Positions 48,101 to 57,453 of a stretch of DNA of 64,000 nt are shown here, in pieces. Location of the stretch: the NCBI GenBank assembly GCA_022494885.1, contig JAGVSM010003559.1, forward strand, positions 1-64,000, in the 5' to 3' direction. The notes under the pieces are model-generated. The model made no database searches. It saw nothing but the letters and a program-made list of their open reading frames with translations, and was not told where the DNA came from. Both the position numbers and the translations under genes were made by a program. Position 1 is the first letter of the stretch. Each line of letters begins with the position of its first letter. Source of the stretch: Micrasema longulum. Lineage: Eukaryota > Arthropoda > Insecta > Trichoptera > Brachycentridae.

Positions 48101-51100
48101 GTTTTGAAATTATATTTTGATCACGTTTCTTTGATCTTACCTGACACACTGGCATCCGCTTCTTCACTCTTCACCAGCAAACTCCCCCCATGGAACCCAT
48201 CCAGGGCCGCCTCCCTTCCCTTCAGAGAGTAGTCTCGGACCTCTTCCTTTCTCGCTCCCTCCGGCTCCCCGTCCTGCTCGCTCCTGTGCTTGTGTCCGAT
48301 CAGGGACGAGTACTGCGTCATCACTCCGGCGCAGTGGCTCGCGCTGCAGTGGAAGTGACCGCGCACCTGCGAGCGCACGCATTTGGCGATGTTACAACAG
48401 TCGCAGCTCTGGTAGAAGTCGAATCCCTCTAGAAGTCGAGGTACGGAGTGCGTCTCGCGGCTGTGGACCTCCAGGGAAGAGTGGTCCTCGGAAGTGAATG
48501 CGCAGTGAGAACAGTGCATGTGGATGCGTGAGGCGCGAATCTGACACGCGGGATGCTGTGCGCTGCATGCGTCCGGAGTTGTATACACGTCGAAATGGTG
48601 GAACTTTATTTTCTGAAATAAAAAATAAACCATTTTAATACATCGTAATAACGAAGCAAATCTGTTTTAAGAATATTTATATTGGGTAAATTCCCAATAA
48701 CTGGCGTTAATAACAGATAGTAAAAAGAAAGAACCGGCGCTGGGCGGGTCATGTGGTGTCACAAGAAGTTGATGAAGAAGTTGGCCCCTCAGAAATCTAA
48801 ATTGGAGATCATACAGAAATAAAAAGAAAGCGAGGAGACAACGGAGGAAATGGATGGATGAAATCTATACCAGAGTGACCGGGACAGAAAACATGGAAAA
48901 ATTTGGAAGAGGCCCATATCGAGCAGAGGAAAGAAACGGTTTGACAAGAAGAAGAAGAAAACCAAAAGAAAATAATTAAATTGATTAATATATTTTCAAC
49001 TACGTACAGAGAATTCTTCGTTGGTTGGAGATGGAGACGGTGGCACCGACACATGACTGCTCTTTGGTAGTTTAAAGGATGTGAAGATCGCTTGCGGAGT
49101 TGCCTGAAAACACTACGAATTATAAAACACATCAAATCCCGCAATACTTTAAACCTGTTTATAATGTTGCCAAAACAATGTCTTACGTGATCTGCCCAGA
49201 CTTCGACGACTCGATTTTTCGGAGGCCTTCCCCGCTTTCTGCTGAACATTTCATCCAGAGAGCTCGCCGCCCCGACGTGGCCTTGCCCTTGGGCCTGAAT
49301 GACTCCGGGACTCAACATGTTCGGGGCCAGACTCTGCAGGAGAGCCGGACTCAAGTTCTGCAGAACTCCGGCTGGAAGACTTTGGAGAACGCTCGGGGGA
49401 AGGCTTTGGAGAATGTTGGGAGGAATGTTCTGGTTTTGGAAGGCAGCGGGAAGTAAGCTCTGTAAGGTAGCGGGAGGTAAGTTCTGGAGCGGGTTTTGGC
49501 CCAGAGATTGGAGGGGGTTCTGGTTGAGCGCGTGTGCGAGACGTCCCAGAGTCGGTGAGAGCGGTGAGATGAGAGCGTGTTGGCGATGGTGCTCCAGTCT
49601 ACGGAACGGCTGGTCTTCTGACGGTAGAATGACGCAGCCGCAATTTTCCTATTGAAAAAATCAAAAGGTAAATGTAACTATGAATAAATTATAAGAATAA
49701 CAAAATGGACATGCCCACGGCGTTGTGCGCAGCCTTACCCAGGTGCAGTGGTAGTGCGTAGAGTCCCTGATGTGGTGGCAGGAGGAACTACCGCACGGGC
49801 GTGAGCGGGAGAAGGTCTGGAAGTAGGCGGCTGTCACCTGACACTGGTGCTCGTGCTCTAAGGCGTGCTTCATCATAGTGTTGTGGCAACTGTAACACAA
49901 TTATCGAAGTGTTATCGATCAGCAAGTTTATATGTGTATTCTCTTGGGTTATGTTCCGTGGACACGAGCTTCACGTACCTGTGTGCCATGTTACAGCCCT
50001 CAGCGAGACAATGGTAATGCTTATTGAAGGCGGAGCACTTCTGGCACTTATCATCCTCGTCAGTTCCTCCGTTAAAGGTGTGGATATACTTTCTGCAGAC
50101 TTCCTCTACTACAAGCTGGTTCTGGAAATAAAACGTACAACCAAACATTAGACATTACACAGTCACAGTAGCAATGATATTCACAGTGTCATTTGTAAAA
50201 CTAAGGTAACTGACTGGAACTGCGGAGGAGTACAAATTACGAGCAAAATTAACCCTTAACAGTGAACAGTGAACATGGTCGCGAAACACTATCATCTCTA
50301 TGTTTAAGTAAATATGGGTGCGTTTATTATTACCATTTTTTACAACAAAAGATATGTTCTTTAATAAGAACATATCTTTTACACATATTAATGTGGTGTA
50401 CCAAAATGAAATAAACAGTGTATGGAATTACTGGCGAATTTAATTTAAAGAATCACTCTTTGCAATAGATAAGAAATCCTCTTACTTGACAAAACGTCAA
50501 CAAGCCACTTGTGAGTATTAAAACACAGCATAACTACAAAATATCGTGAGGTCCTATGAATTGCCAAAATGCTATCACTGTTTCAAATCTAGTCGACAAT
50601 TTCGTTAGATACTGGATAACTCACCAAGCTCTGTTGATGCTCCATGACGGCGTCCATCGAGGCCAGGTCTTGCAGGGGGACGAGGGGAGGGGGGCCCCCC
50701 GCCACCGCCCTGTCCTCCCCCTCGCCGCCGCCCCCGCTGCCCGGGGAGCCGCCCTCCGGGAACATGGCACTCTGCATCACGGATGAAGGTATCCTGGAAA
50801 CAAATTGTTAATAAGCTCAACTGCCGTTTATCAAATAAATTTAGGTGGGTAAATAGGTGGGTCTTCAAACTATCTATCGATGTTATCACACTGAATTCTC
50901 ACAAAGAGGGTTCGGGAAAAAATTACTTTTCAATGTTTGAGATTGTCTCTTGGGTCTCGGGTGGTTTCGATTGAACTCATATTGATATTGTTTTGTTTGG
51001 AAATGCGGAAGAGTGCCGGATGAAGATGGAGATATTTACCCGTAGTTCAGTTCCTGATCTTTGCGCTCGTGCTTCCTCTTGTGAGAGAACAGTTGGCTGG

Positions 51101-54100
51101 ACGAGTGTAGGACGTAGTTACAGCGCGGCCTAATGCAGTGGATGTGGTTGCACATTCTGCTAAACCTTTAAACAAAAGGAATTAAGTAACAACTGTTATC
51201 AACAAGGTGCCAGAAAGATGTGTAGATACTTAGAGACATCTAATAAGATAGCTGTACCTCAGAGGCAGACGGATGCAAATCCAAACGTCAAGTGTTCAAC
51301 AATAGCCTAAAGAATCTATTTTCTCTAAGCGATTTCTAATAATTCAGAACATTAATTTGTTATTTCAGTATCTTAATGCATTGGTTCTTTTATTATAAGA
51401 CTAACATTTCTTCAAAATCAATGGACATGATCATAAACTGGATAGGAAAATCGAAATGTCCTTCCATTAAATTCTGGATTTGCATCCGTCTGCCTCTGAG
51501 GTACAAACATTATAGTGCAATAGCCGAAGAAAAGTTTGGTGGAATCAAATAACAATCAACCCAGAACTTTGCATGTGGTAGCCGAATACGCTAAACACGT
51601 TGAGTCACCGCAAGTCCTGTGAATGTCTAGATTTCAATTAAAAAAAAACTGTGTTTTCCAAAATATTGTTAGTCAAATATTTGACTAAATTCATTTACCT
51701 GCAGTCCCTGTAAGGACAAGGTTCATTTTTCATGTATTTCTTGAAGCCATCCCTCGCGAGTTGTTCATCTTTAATGTGATATGTCTTGTGTTTTTCTGAA
51801 AATAAAATTTTCGTAAGAATTAATAAAAAATACTGCGTAATTCAAAGAATCAAATGTTGTAAAATCAATTAGAAATCAGATCGAAGGTCTGAGGTTCGAA
51901 CCCCACTCTACCACAACTCGATTCCTATTTTCCACACTTTATACTAGTTTTTTATGACTTATTAAATATTTGGGTACCTAAATAATAATAACTTAAATAA
52001 GTTAAAGAATGGTAAATTTCTTTTTGCCATCTTTTTTGTTTAAATCCCTGGGATTTTTCGCAACCAGCCGCTGCATATCTCATGCCACTCTACACAGTAC
52101 TCGGTAGTAGTTAGTGAAGGTGAGGTGATCAGATCAGCCTCACGCTCCAGGTGCTAGGACTAGCGCAGGAACATGAAATATTGCAGTAGAGAACCGCCAT
52201 TCTTAACAATTTTTCGTGTTGACTTTCACGGGACTCGAACCCGGGGTCTCGAACGTGGTAGGCAAATGCACCGATCGCCGCATCACGAGTCAGACTTATC
52301 TCCACTCGTGGATTTTACCTGAAAGTGGCCATGCAGTCGAAAGCACCAATCCGGGATTCGAGAGACTCAATTTAACTGGTCATATTATGCTTTCCAACAA
52401 ATGGGTATTATGCACAAATAAGATATTGTTAGTTTGGAGACTTATAGGTATATCCTATTTGTGAATCATATCGGTTTCGATTTTCCATTAACATAATATC
52501 GCCTTTAAACACAATCTGGCATATCCTAGGAGTTAATGAGTTGAGTAAATCAGTTGCACGTACCCATATCGGCCTTATTCTTGAAGGTGTACCGACAGCC
52601 CTGCCTGCGGCAGTGGAAGTGCGTGGTGCGCTGGCCGCGGAAGGCGCAGTGCGGAGCCGTACAGCGCTCCGTGGCGCGGAACCTCTGGAAGCCCTCCTGG
52701 AGGATGGCCGAGTCCTTGCGGTGGTAGTTGGCGTGCATCTGGACGTCTGACGTCGAAATATACACCTGAAATTATCCATTATTTGCATTTGGGTGCCAAT
52801 TACCGTGTTCTGGGATTCATTTGAGAAAACTTAAAAATACTTAAACGCAATATTAGCGATACTGCGAAGCGTACATAATCTATAAATACAAGGTATATAC
52901 AGAAAGTAAGTTAGGTTGGTAGTTCTTAACATGGCAGCGCTGCGATCGCAGTTTCGCACACGCTCGATAAGTCTTACCCTGACCTTTTGAGAAGGAGTTG
53001 ATGCCACGCCATTATGAATAAGCTGACTGTTGTATACGTTTCGTGGTGCTTGTTTGAAATGCCAAATAAAATTGAAAATCTAGCCGCTCGGGAGGAAAAG
53101 TCTGTTTCTTAATGCGAATAATGTTAAACCAGTCCACATTCATCTATGAGGTGTAGGGAGAACATGTAATAAGTAATAAGTGCTTCAACAGTAAGAAGAT
53201 GGGTGAGACGGTTCAACGAAAGTCGTGGAAATGTGCATGATGACAAACGAAGTGGACTGACGTTTAGTGTAAAATCATTTTTTAAATAAATATTTCATGT
53301 CCACATTCCCAGAAATCGAACCCGGGATCTCAAGCATGGTAGACGAACGCAATAAACACTAGACTACGGGGCGGACTTATCTTCATTAAATTTCCTTAAT
53401 GAGGATTTACATCTAAGAGTAGCCGCCGTGCAATGACAACGATAGACGCCCATTTCATTTTGATCTAATTTGGTCCATCAACACACGAGGGGTGAGGGGT
53501 GGTGCCTTTACTGTTCAACAATTAGAGTTTTTTATTATCGTACGTTTATGTTATACAGGGTATAATGTCATATTTAGTATGGTGATGACTTTCGTTTATA
53601 AACATTAGCTCAGCAATATATTTCGATCGTGTTACTGTTATGCCAGGAAATTATAAATGTTCCAAATGAGAACTGAAAACATATAATTTATCCGTACCTT
53701 ATCGCAGCCGTCTTGTATGCAGTGGTAGTGAGTCTGACTCCGGTTGTGCGGACATCCCGCCCCCCTCTCCCCGCAGTCGTCCAGGGGAGAGTAACGCATG
53801 AACCCGTGAGCCAACGACTCGTCCCGCTTCTTGTGCCACTATTAGACAAAAATGCATTTCAGTTTATTTTAAATACTTACCAACATTATAACTAAATATT
53901 TATTTTCAAAGTAAACCCAGGTCAAAACTTTTTAATCCGAGTAAATAATGCCCGCTCATGAGAGAAAGCTGCAATTTGTGGAATGCCACAATGGTGGCAA
54001 ATGACAAGGCGATATCCGCCGCCGCATTAAGTAAATACCTGACGCCTTAAGTACATACCAATAAAATTAGTAAAAATGCGAACCTTGAAATGCCTGATCA

Positions 54101-55014
54101 TCTCTTCCTTCTTGCAGAAGACTCTTCCGCTGCAGTCCAGGCAGTGGAAATGTTCCCGGTAACCGAGATCCTTGCAGTAGGAAGAACCGCATTCCAGAGC
54201 TGATCCATACCTAGAACGATGTCATCGTAAATTATTGTGTTTTGGAAGCAAAAAAAATTGTGGGAACAATAGCGATAGCGTGTTTTTATTTATCTTCCGG
54301 GGGATCGGGCAGGATTTCCATAATTCAACTTTAATAAAAAGATGATTCGAATCAAGCGTTTTGATTATTTACACCTGGTAAAGTTTTTCAGTACTTTTCA
54401 TGATAATTAATGGTAATTAACTTCCAATCTATGTATCGTTGCACTTGTTTGATTTGTGTATTCTGCTGATAATACAACAGCCCAAAACAACACTAATTTC
54501 CTTATCCGCACCACTCCGACAGTCCGACTCTCCGATCGCAGCACATCCGGATCATTTTTATCACGTGAAAGATAACGTGATCAATCTTATACTTCAGGTA
54601 CCAGTCCAGGGACGGTGAAATATTGCGGTGTAAAACCATCAATAAAACAAATATTTCACTTCAACTCTGCTAGGAATCGAACTCGGGAGCTCGAGAATGG
54701 TAGATGAACGTACCGACCACTGCACTATGAGGCTGACTTATCCCCACTCGATTTCCTTTTTCCTCAAGTAAAAACTTAAGTACTCTCGGGAGTAGTCGTC
54801 GAGTTGATATTGCTCATCCAAGATTCTGGGACTATTTCACACGTAGATCTGTATTTTTTATCTGCCTGGATGCCGAATTATTATTATTATGTACCGAACG
54901 TTTATCAGAAATGAAGTAATGAGTTATGTTACCTCTTCACATATCTAGAATAGTCCAGAGCGGGTATAGTTGGCTGCCTTCTTCCGTCCAGTTGGCCGAG
55001 AGACGCCAGCAATG
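39006..55014 (-). CDS. cas: castor (CASZ1-family) zinc-finger transcription factor, 21 coding exons, 5' end missing
   Basis: Joined exons (5' to 3' on minus): 55014-54933, 54210-54084, 53838-53698, 52765-52564, 51795-51699, 51165-51040, 50793-50625, 50121-49979, 49889-49739, 49648-49187, 49103-49008, 48612-48141, 47130-46946, 45991-45869, 45306-45137, 43093-42953, 41596-41480, 40583-40488, 40274-40186, 39899-39750, 39163-39006. All introns are GT-AG and phases are consistent; 1165 residues plus stop. Eleven H-[FYI]-H-C finger units (the seventh reads HMHC) match the count in long vertebrate CASZ1. There is also a [11 protein letters not shown]-hook-like motif (residues 548-556) and VKSE, IKSE and LKDE sumoylation-type sites. 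In Drosophila castor is a nuclear factor of the neuroblast temporal series (hunchback, Kruppel, pdm, castor, grainyhead). The first in-window exon enters in phase 1, so at least one upstream exon exists, probably right of 64 kb. Confidence 0.93.
39750..39899 (-). other. cas: castor exon t, finger 10
   Basis: Encodes [20 protein letters not shown] then [13 protein letters not shown]. This finger has the shorter C-x2-C spacing after HFHC, as in the last CASZ1 fingers. Donor GTAATT. Confidence 0.92.
40186..40274 (-). other. cas: castor exon s, start of finger 10
   Basis: Encodes [20 protein letters not shown] then QDCAHASNF; phase 2 in, 1 out. Confidence 0.9.
40488..40583 (-). other. cas: castor exon r, finger 9
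   Basis: Encodes [20 protein letters not shown] then [11 protein letters not shown]; complete HFHC core and histidine pair. Confidence 0.92.
40782..41124. repeat. 114-bp tandem array, three units, in a castor intron
   Basis: Units start at 40782, 40896 and 41010 (TTACCGAGTAGAAGTTGAGT) and differ at only a few positions. Each unit contains CTCGAACCCGGGTCC, which on the minus strand reads as a pol III B-box-like GGTTCGAG. A SINE-derived satellite is possible. Confidence 0.9.
41480..41596 (-). other. cas: castor exon q, start of finger 9
   Basis: Encodes [20 protein letters not shown] then [14 protein letters not shown] is a third psi-K-x-E site. Confidence 0.9.
42115..42245 (-). repeat. SINE family B, inverted degenerate copy
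   Basis: Contains CATTCTGATGATTTACCCAA and AAACCTCGGACCTCGGAATCC, then CCACAGGATCATAA: tail, box B and head of family B read backwards. Confidence 0.65.
42517..42916 (+). repeat. Modular foldback repeat, copy 2 (400 bp, A then B forward)
   Basis: Flanked by a 12-bp target duplication, GAATATTTACAC, at 42505-42516 and 42917-42928. Flank A (CAATATTTTGAGTTTGTCC to CCCCGGGGAGCTG) is followed from 42590 by core B in forward orientation (CATATTACAACAGAGATGAA, then GGCTGGTTTAAGTGGCCAC). Lies in a castor intron. Confidence 0.85.
42953..43093 (-). other. cas: castor exon p, linker with IKSE site
   Basis: Begins [20 protein letters not shown] and ends [16 protein letters not shown]. The first 45 bp have a decayed duplicate 95 bp upstream (43147-43196). 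Confidence 0.88.
43147..43196 (-). pseudogene. Decayed duplicate of the castor exon p acceptor and start
   Basis: On the minus strand TTTCCAG-ATCTCC, then a C-rich stretch and CCCGGGAATGAT, parallels the real acceptor and exon start at 43093. A one-base loss shifts the frame, bringing in an early stop, so it cannot encode the same peptide. Confidence 0.7.
43430..44160 (+). pseudogene. LINE reverse transcriptase C-terminal relic in castor intron
   Basis: The first part (to 43700) reads [20 protein letters not shown] and [20 protein letters not shown]. One frame over, the translation continues [20 protein letters not shown] and [15 protein letters not shown] with later stops. Order and motifs fit a CR1/jockey-type thumb region. 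Opposite in strand to castor. Confidence 0.75.
45137..45306 (-). other. cas: castor exon o, Gln/Leu-rich segment
   Basis: Encodes [20 protein letters not shown], then [20 protein letters not shown]. Acceptor TATCAG, donor GTAAGA. Confidence 0.85.
45375..45700 (+). repeat. Dispersed repeat F, copy 2
   Basis: Same ordered blocks as 25830-26115 at visibly reduced identity. Lies in a castor intron. Confidence 0.6.
45869..45991 (-). other. cas: castor exon n, Ser-rich linker
   Basis: 41 codons, [20 protein letters not shown] onward, ending NQSPHNQ. Acceptor AAACAG, donor GTAACA, phase 0 both sides. Confidence 0.82.
46166..46310 (-). mobile_element. LINE fragment (WFEHIEQ...RGRSRK type)
   Basis: Minus-strand [20 protein letters not shown] and [13 protein letters not shown] match the conserved RWFGHVERM...RGRPRKxW...I block near the end of many insect LINE ORFs. 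Short relic inside a castor intron. Confidence 0.6.
46946..47130 (-). other. cas: castor exon m, Pro/Cys-rich linker
   Basis: 61 codons including [17 protein letters not shown] and a C-x2-C...C-x-H stretch. Acceptor TTTGCAG, donor GTAATC, phase 1 in and 0 out. Low-complexity, hence slightly less certain than the finger exons. Confidence 0.82.
47246..47645 (+). repeat. Modular foldback repeat, copy 3 (400 bp, A then B inverted)
   Basis: Flanked by a 14-bp target duplication, TTGACAAGTTAACC, at 47232-47245 and 47646-47659. Flank A is in the same orientation as in copy 2, but core B is reversed (ends TTCATCTCTGTTGTAATATG). A T-run lies at the A/B junction. In a castor intron. Confidence 0.85.
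48141..48612 (-). other. cas: castor exon l, zinc fingers 7 and 8
   Basis: 157 codons from [16 protein letters not shown]. It contains [20 protein letters not shown] (finger 7) and [20 protein letters not shown] with a GHKH end (finger 8), then an acidic/basic linker ending [14 protein letters not shown] with a VKSE sumoylation-type site. Confidence 0.93.
48725..48965 (+). mobile_element. RTE-like LINE 3' relic in castor intron
   Basis: Translation gives [20 protein letters not shown] and, after a stop, [20 protein letters not shown], the W-x-x-LEEA-x-I-x-Q ending of RTE-type ORFs, followed by a GAAGAAGAAG tail. Confidence 0.65.
49008..49103 (-). other. cas: castor exon k, Ser/Pro-rich segment
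   Basis: Encodes [20 protein letters not shown] and [12 protein letters not shown]. Follows the AT-hook-like motif in the same order as in CASZ1. Confidence 0.88.
49187..49648 (-). other. cas: castor exon j, finger 6 end, Leu/Gln repeat and AT-hook-like motif
   Basis: The longest in-frame exon after exon l (154 codons). Finger 6 finishes with the LEHHRQH histidines. A leucine/glutamine/proline-rich repeat follows ([19 protein letters not shown] and similar steps). Then comes [18 protein letters not shown], an AT-hook-like motif conserved in CASZ1. Donor GTAAGA. Confidence 0.93.
49739..49889 (-). other. cas: castor exon i, finger 5 end and finger 6 start
   Basis: Encodes [20 protein letters not shown], then [19 protein letters not shown]. 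Phase 2 in, 0 out. Confidence 0.92.
49979..50121 (-). other. cas: castor exon h, start of finger 5
   Basis: Encodes [20 protein letters not shown], then [18 protein letters not shown]. The HYHC core is intact; the finger is completed in exon i. Confidence 0.92.
50625..50793 (-). other. cas: castor exon g, Gly/Pro-rich linker
   Basis: Acceptor TTTCCAG, donor GTGAGT; 56 codons with [18 protein letters not shown] and a [16 protein letters not shown] stretch. Low-complexity linker between finger 4 and finger 5, extremely GC-rich. Confidence 0.88.
51040..51165 (-). other. cas: castor exon f, finger 4
   Basis: Encodes [20 protein letters not shown] then [19 protein letters not shown]. The HIHC core and the KRKHERK basic end are intact. 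Confidence 0.92.
51699..51795 (-). other. cas: castor exon e, end of finger 3
   Basis: Encodes [20 protein letters not shown] then [11 protein letters not shown], supplying the finger 3 histidines and the first cysteines of finger 4. Confidence 0.92.
51880..51995 (+). repeat. SINE family B, partial
   Basis: Box B GAGGTTCGAACCCCACTCTA with CCACAACTCGATTCCTATTT and TTAAATATTTGGGTA; the box A half is missing. Confidence 0.7.
52115..52340 (-). repeat. SINE family A, copy
   Basis: Inverted tRNA-like head (CGGGACTCGAACCCGGGGTC, CGATCGCCGCATCACGAGTC) with body GAACATGAAATATTGCAGTA. Sits in the castor intron before exon d. Confidence 0.7.
52564..52765 (-). other. cas: castor exon d, fingers 2 and 3
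   Basis: Acceptor TTTCAG before GTGTATATT; donor GTACGT. Encodes [20 protein letters not shown] (end of finger 2) and [20 protein letters not shown] of finger 3. Markedly GC-rich. Confidence 0.93.
52888..53268 (+). pseudogene. mariner-like transposase N-terminal relic
   Basis: An ATG at 53059 starts [15 protein letters not shown]. After a shift the chain reads [13 protein letters not shown], and after another [20 protein letters not shown]. These are the N-terminal helix-turn-helix landmarks of mariner transposases (the WVRxFNEGRxNVHDexRSG block). The catalytic half is absent and the fragment stops where a SINE begins at about 53270. Confidence 0.75.
53270..53405 (-). repeat. SINE family A, copy
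   Basis: Inverted head AATCGAACCCGGGATCTCAA and AACACTAGACTACGGGGCGG with AAATATTTCATGTCCAC body. Interrupts the mariner relic. Confidence 0.75.
53698..53838 (-). other. cas: castor exon c, end of finger 1 and start of finger 2
   Basis: Phase 0 at both ends, 47 codons. Begins [20 protein letters not shown] and ends [12 protein letters not shown]. The GERGAG insert between the first cysteines of finger 2 is lineage-specific. Confidence 0.92.
54084..54210 (-). other. cas: castor exon b, zinc finger 1
   Basis: Encodes [20 protein letters not shown] then FHCLDC and the [10 protein letters not shown] helix. The two CxxxxC pairs and the HFHC core are intact; the last histidines come from exon c. 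Confidence 0.92.
54590..54775 (-). repeat. SINE family A, best copy
   Basis: Reverse complement reads as head with box A region AGTGCAGTGGTCGGTACG and box B CCGAGTTCGATTCCTAG, then body GAAATATTTGTTTTATTG and CACCGCAATATTTCACCG. Sits in the first castor intron of the window. Confidence 0.8.
54933..55014 (-). other. cas: castor exon a (first in window)
   Basis: Acceptor TTTCAG, donor GTAACA. Encodes [20 protein letters not shown] then YSRYVKR. The LDYSRYV-R run directly before finger 1 is highly typical of castor/CASZ1. Confidence 0.88.
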
Positions 55015-55204
55015 CTGAAACAAATGTTTGCACATTATTATACAAATAATCTAACCAAATGCATTATTTCTTTCCTTTCCCCAGTGTTGCTATGCGAGCG
55101 AGTGTATCTGTATTTATTGAGTCGGAGATTATTTTGTAGAACTCCATGTAAGTAACTTCAATCCAATACTGATTTGAGTCTATATATTTTATTTTATTGA
55201 TTGA

Positions 55205-55335
55205 TAAGGTAAGAAAGAGTCACCGAGATGGTTCGGTCAAGTTGAACAAATGGCTGAAAAAAGAATGCTAAAACAGATTTATACGGTGAGAATGAATAGA
55301 AACATAGGACGAGGATAACCAGGAGAGACTAGCAC
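55205..55335 (+). mobile_element. LINE fragment (RWFGQVEQMAEKRM type)
   Basis: Reads SPRWFGQVEQMAEKRMLKQI and RMNRNIGRG, the conserved late block of RTE/R1-like ORFs, then stops. Degenerate. Confidence 0.6.
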
Positions 55336-55516
55336 GATCAGATAAACCAAAATCTAAAGTCTCGTCGATTCCCGACATGGTTGACATGAAATATTTATTT
55401 GAAAAGATGATTTTACACTAGAATATTTCATAGTTTTTGGACTGGCACCTGAAGCGTAAGACTGATTGACTGACTCTTATCTTCATGTAACAAAAATAAA
55501 AAAAACATCTATATAG

Positions 55517-55583
55517 ATAATGAAGAGGGTATATATATATGTATATATATGCCACTACTGATGTATCAAACCCTCTTCATTAT
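55517..55583. repeat. Perfect 14-bp inverted repeat around an AT microsatellite
   Basis: ATAATGAAGAGGGT at 55517-55530 and its exact complement at 55570-55583, separated by 39 bp that include (TA)n. An ACAC-rich tract follows at 55612-55705. Confidence 0.85.
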
Positions 55584-55719
55584 AAATACACGTTAAATTA
55601 TCATTTTTTACCTACACACCCACACACATTCATTCCGACACGCGTATGAACACCCTCTTTCACATACACACACACATGAGTACAAACGTCACACACACAC
55701 AATTATGTAAACTCTCTCC

Positions 55720-56540
55720 TTATATATTTAGTATGATCAGATTACCAGTTGATTTTTTCAATTGGTTCTAATATTGTTAATATATTGTTATGTAATAGCT
55801 GTAAAAATCCTGAATAAAGTCAAATGCAGTGCCCTATGCATCATTAGGTACGTAAAAATAAAGATGATGACGATGGATTGTTAAATAATATTTTCCTTAT
55901 CATTCGTTTTATTTTTTTATTCATATCAAATTGTAAGTTTTCATCATTTATGTTTCTGATTTCAATTGTAAAATCAGAAACATTGGTGACTAATCGGGAT
56001 AAGAATGTACAATTCAAAAATAAAAATGTTTAATTTGTACATTCAGAATAAGGTATCATTCCTCAATTTGATGCGATGATTCATTACACCATTACCGTAT
56101 TCAAATCATGAGGTAGGTGCTCACATTATATCCGAACAAGTTAATAAACTGTATTTTTCTCCTTAAATTCTAATTGCCCACACGTACCACGTACACGCAT
56201 ACGGGCGAGGAGTTAGTATTCGCCGGGTCTCGTGACACCCACACGCTGGCACTGCACGAGTACGTATCGTATCCAGCATCTAGATGCTGTAGTAACGCTG
56301 AGTGATAATTGCTCAAATGGAACTGGCAGATGTGCTCAATTAGACATTCTGTAAGAAATCTGGAAACTACTTATACCTCAAAGTTAGCGTTCACATAACT
56401 CTGCCAGCCTTTATCTCCGCATTAGTATATTTATTAATTTTTTGCAATAAAACTTTTCTAAATTATTTCTAAAGTTTATTTTTATTTGTGTAAATATGTA
56501 TTTTTCCCGAGTGCAGATAGTGGCATGTTTTAAAGTGAAG
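55720..56540. other. Non-coding, presumed castor intron or 5' flank
   Basis: No exon continuing castor upstream of 55014 was recognised here or further right. Confidence 0.4.
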
Positions 56541-56554
56541 TTTTAATAACACAC

Positions 56555-56680
56555 ACAGTCATACGGTATGTAAAGTGGCCACTCAACCCAGCCAATGACA
56601 AGTCATAAACCCTGTAAAAGCCCAGACGTCCATATTTATTTCTTTAGAATTTTCTCCATCCTCCATTGTAAATGGTTTTT
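56555..56680 (-). repeat. Modular foldback repeat, core fragment
   Basis: Contains TATGTAAAGTGGCCACTCAA and GCCAATGACAAGTCATAAAC of core B, reversed; flank A not seen. Confidence 0.65.
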
Positions 56681-57235
56681 GTTTAAATAAGATTTAGATA
56701 TAAATATTTATTTATCAGGGATGTATGTGATTTTTGTACTTTTGTACCAAAGTTGAGTGTTTTCAGTTCGGACAGTGGACAGTAGATGGTGTTAGTAAGT
56801 CATTTTCAGATTTTTTAAATTCTTTCTATTAAGGTGATTCTAAACGAAAATATGAAACTAATTATTCATAGATGGCGCTTTTATATTTTTTTTATTGAAA
56901 ACTGCCATTTTTACGTTGATTTTCAATGGAAATTTTACAAAACTTGTTTTGCGGAAACCTTACACTATATTCATTGTAAAAAATATCATAACACTATAAT
57001 TTAGGTCCTTTTTACAAAACGGTGTACAAAACAAAAAATAACTTATCTTATTTTTTGTGTTGCGTCCATTAACATTATTTGCATGTTACACTCTTATGAT
57101 TAATACAATAATAAACAATTGAATTTTGCATAATCGTTATTAATAAACATACAAGTTTTGAATTGTTTTTATTAAACGATTTTTTTTATTAAATTTTAAA
57201 AAAACACATCATTTTCAATTCTTAAATAATGATTC

Positions 57236-57405
57236 GGGTTGTGATCCCGTCGCTAGGATTGAGGACTCACGGATCAGGGGTTCGAGGTTCGAACCCCACT
57301 CTACCCCAACTTGATACCCATTTTCTAAAAGAGAGTTAGGTATTTACAACTCGTTTAAAATGGACCAAAAATCGAAATATCAGAAAGCTAATATTTCTTT
57401 TTTTA
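57236..57405 (+). repeat. SINE family B
   Basis: Head GGGTTGTGATCCCGTCGCTAG, box B GAGGTTCGAACCCCACTCTA, body CCCCAACTTGATACCCATTT. Followed within 50 bp by a family C SINE in the same orientation. Confidence 0.8.
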
Positions 57406-57453
57406 AAAAGCTTTTATAAACATGTAAATATACTTTTTGTTATCATGGCGGCC

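Noticed and set aside
49100..49655. Two plus-strand frames of 118 codons
   Set aside because: Antisense of castor exon j; apparent repeats mirror its Leu/Gln steps.
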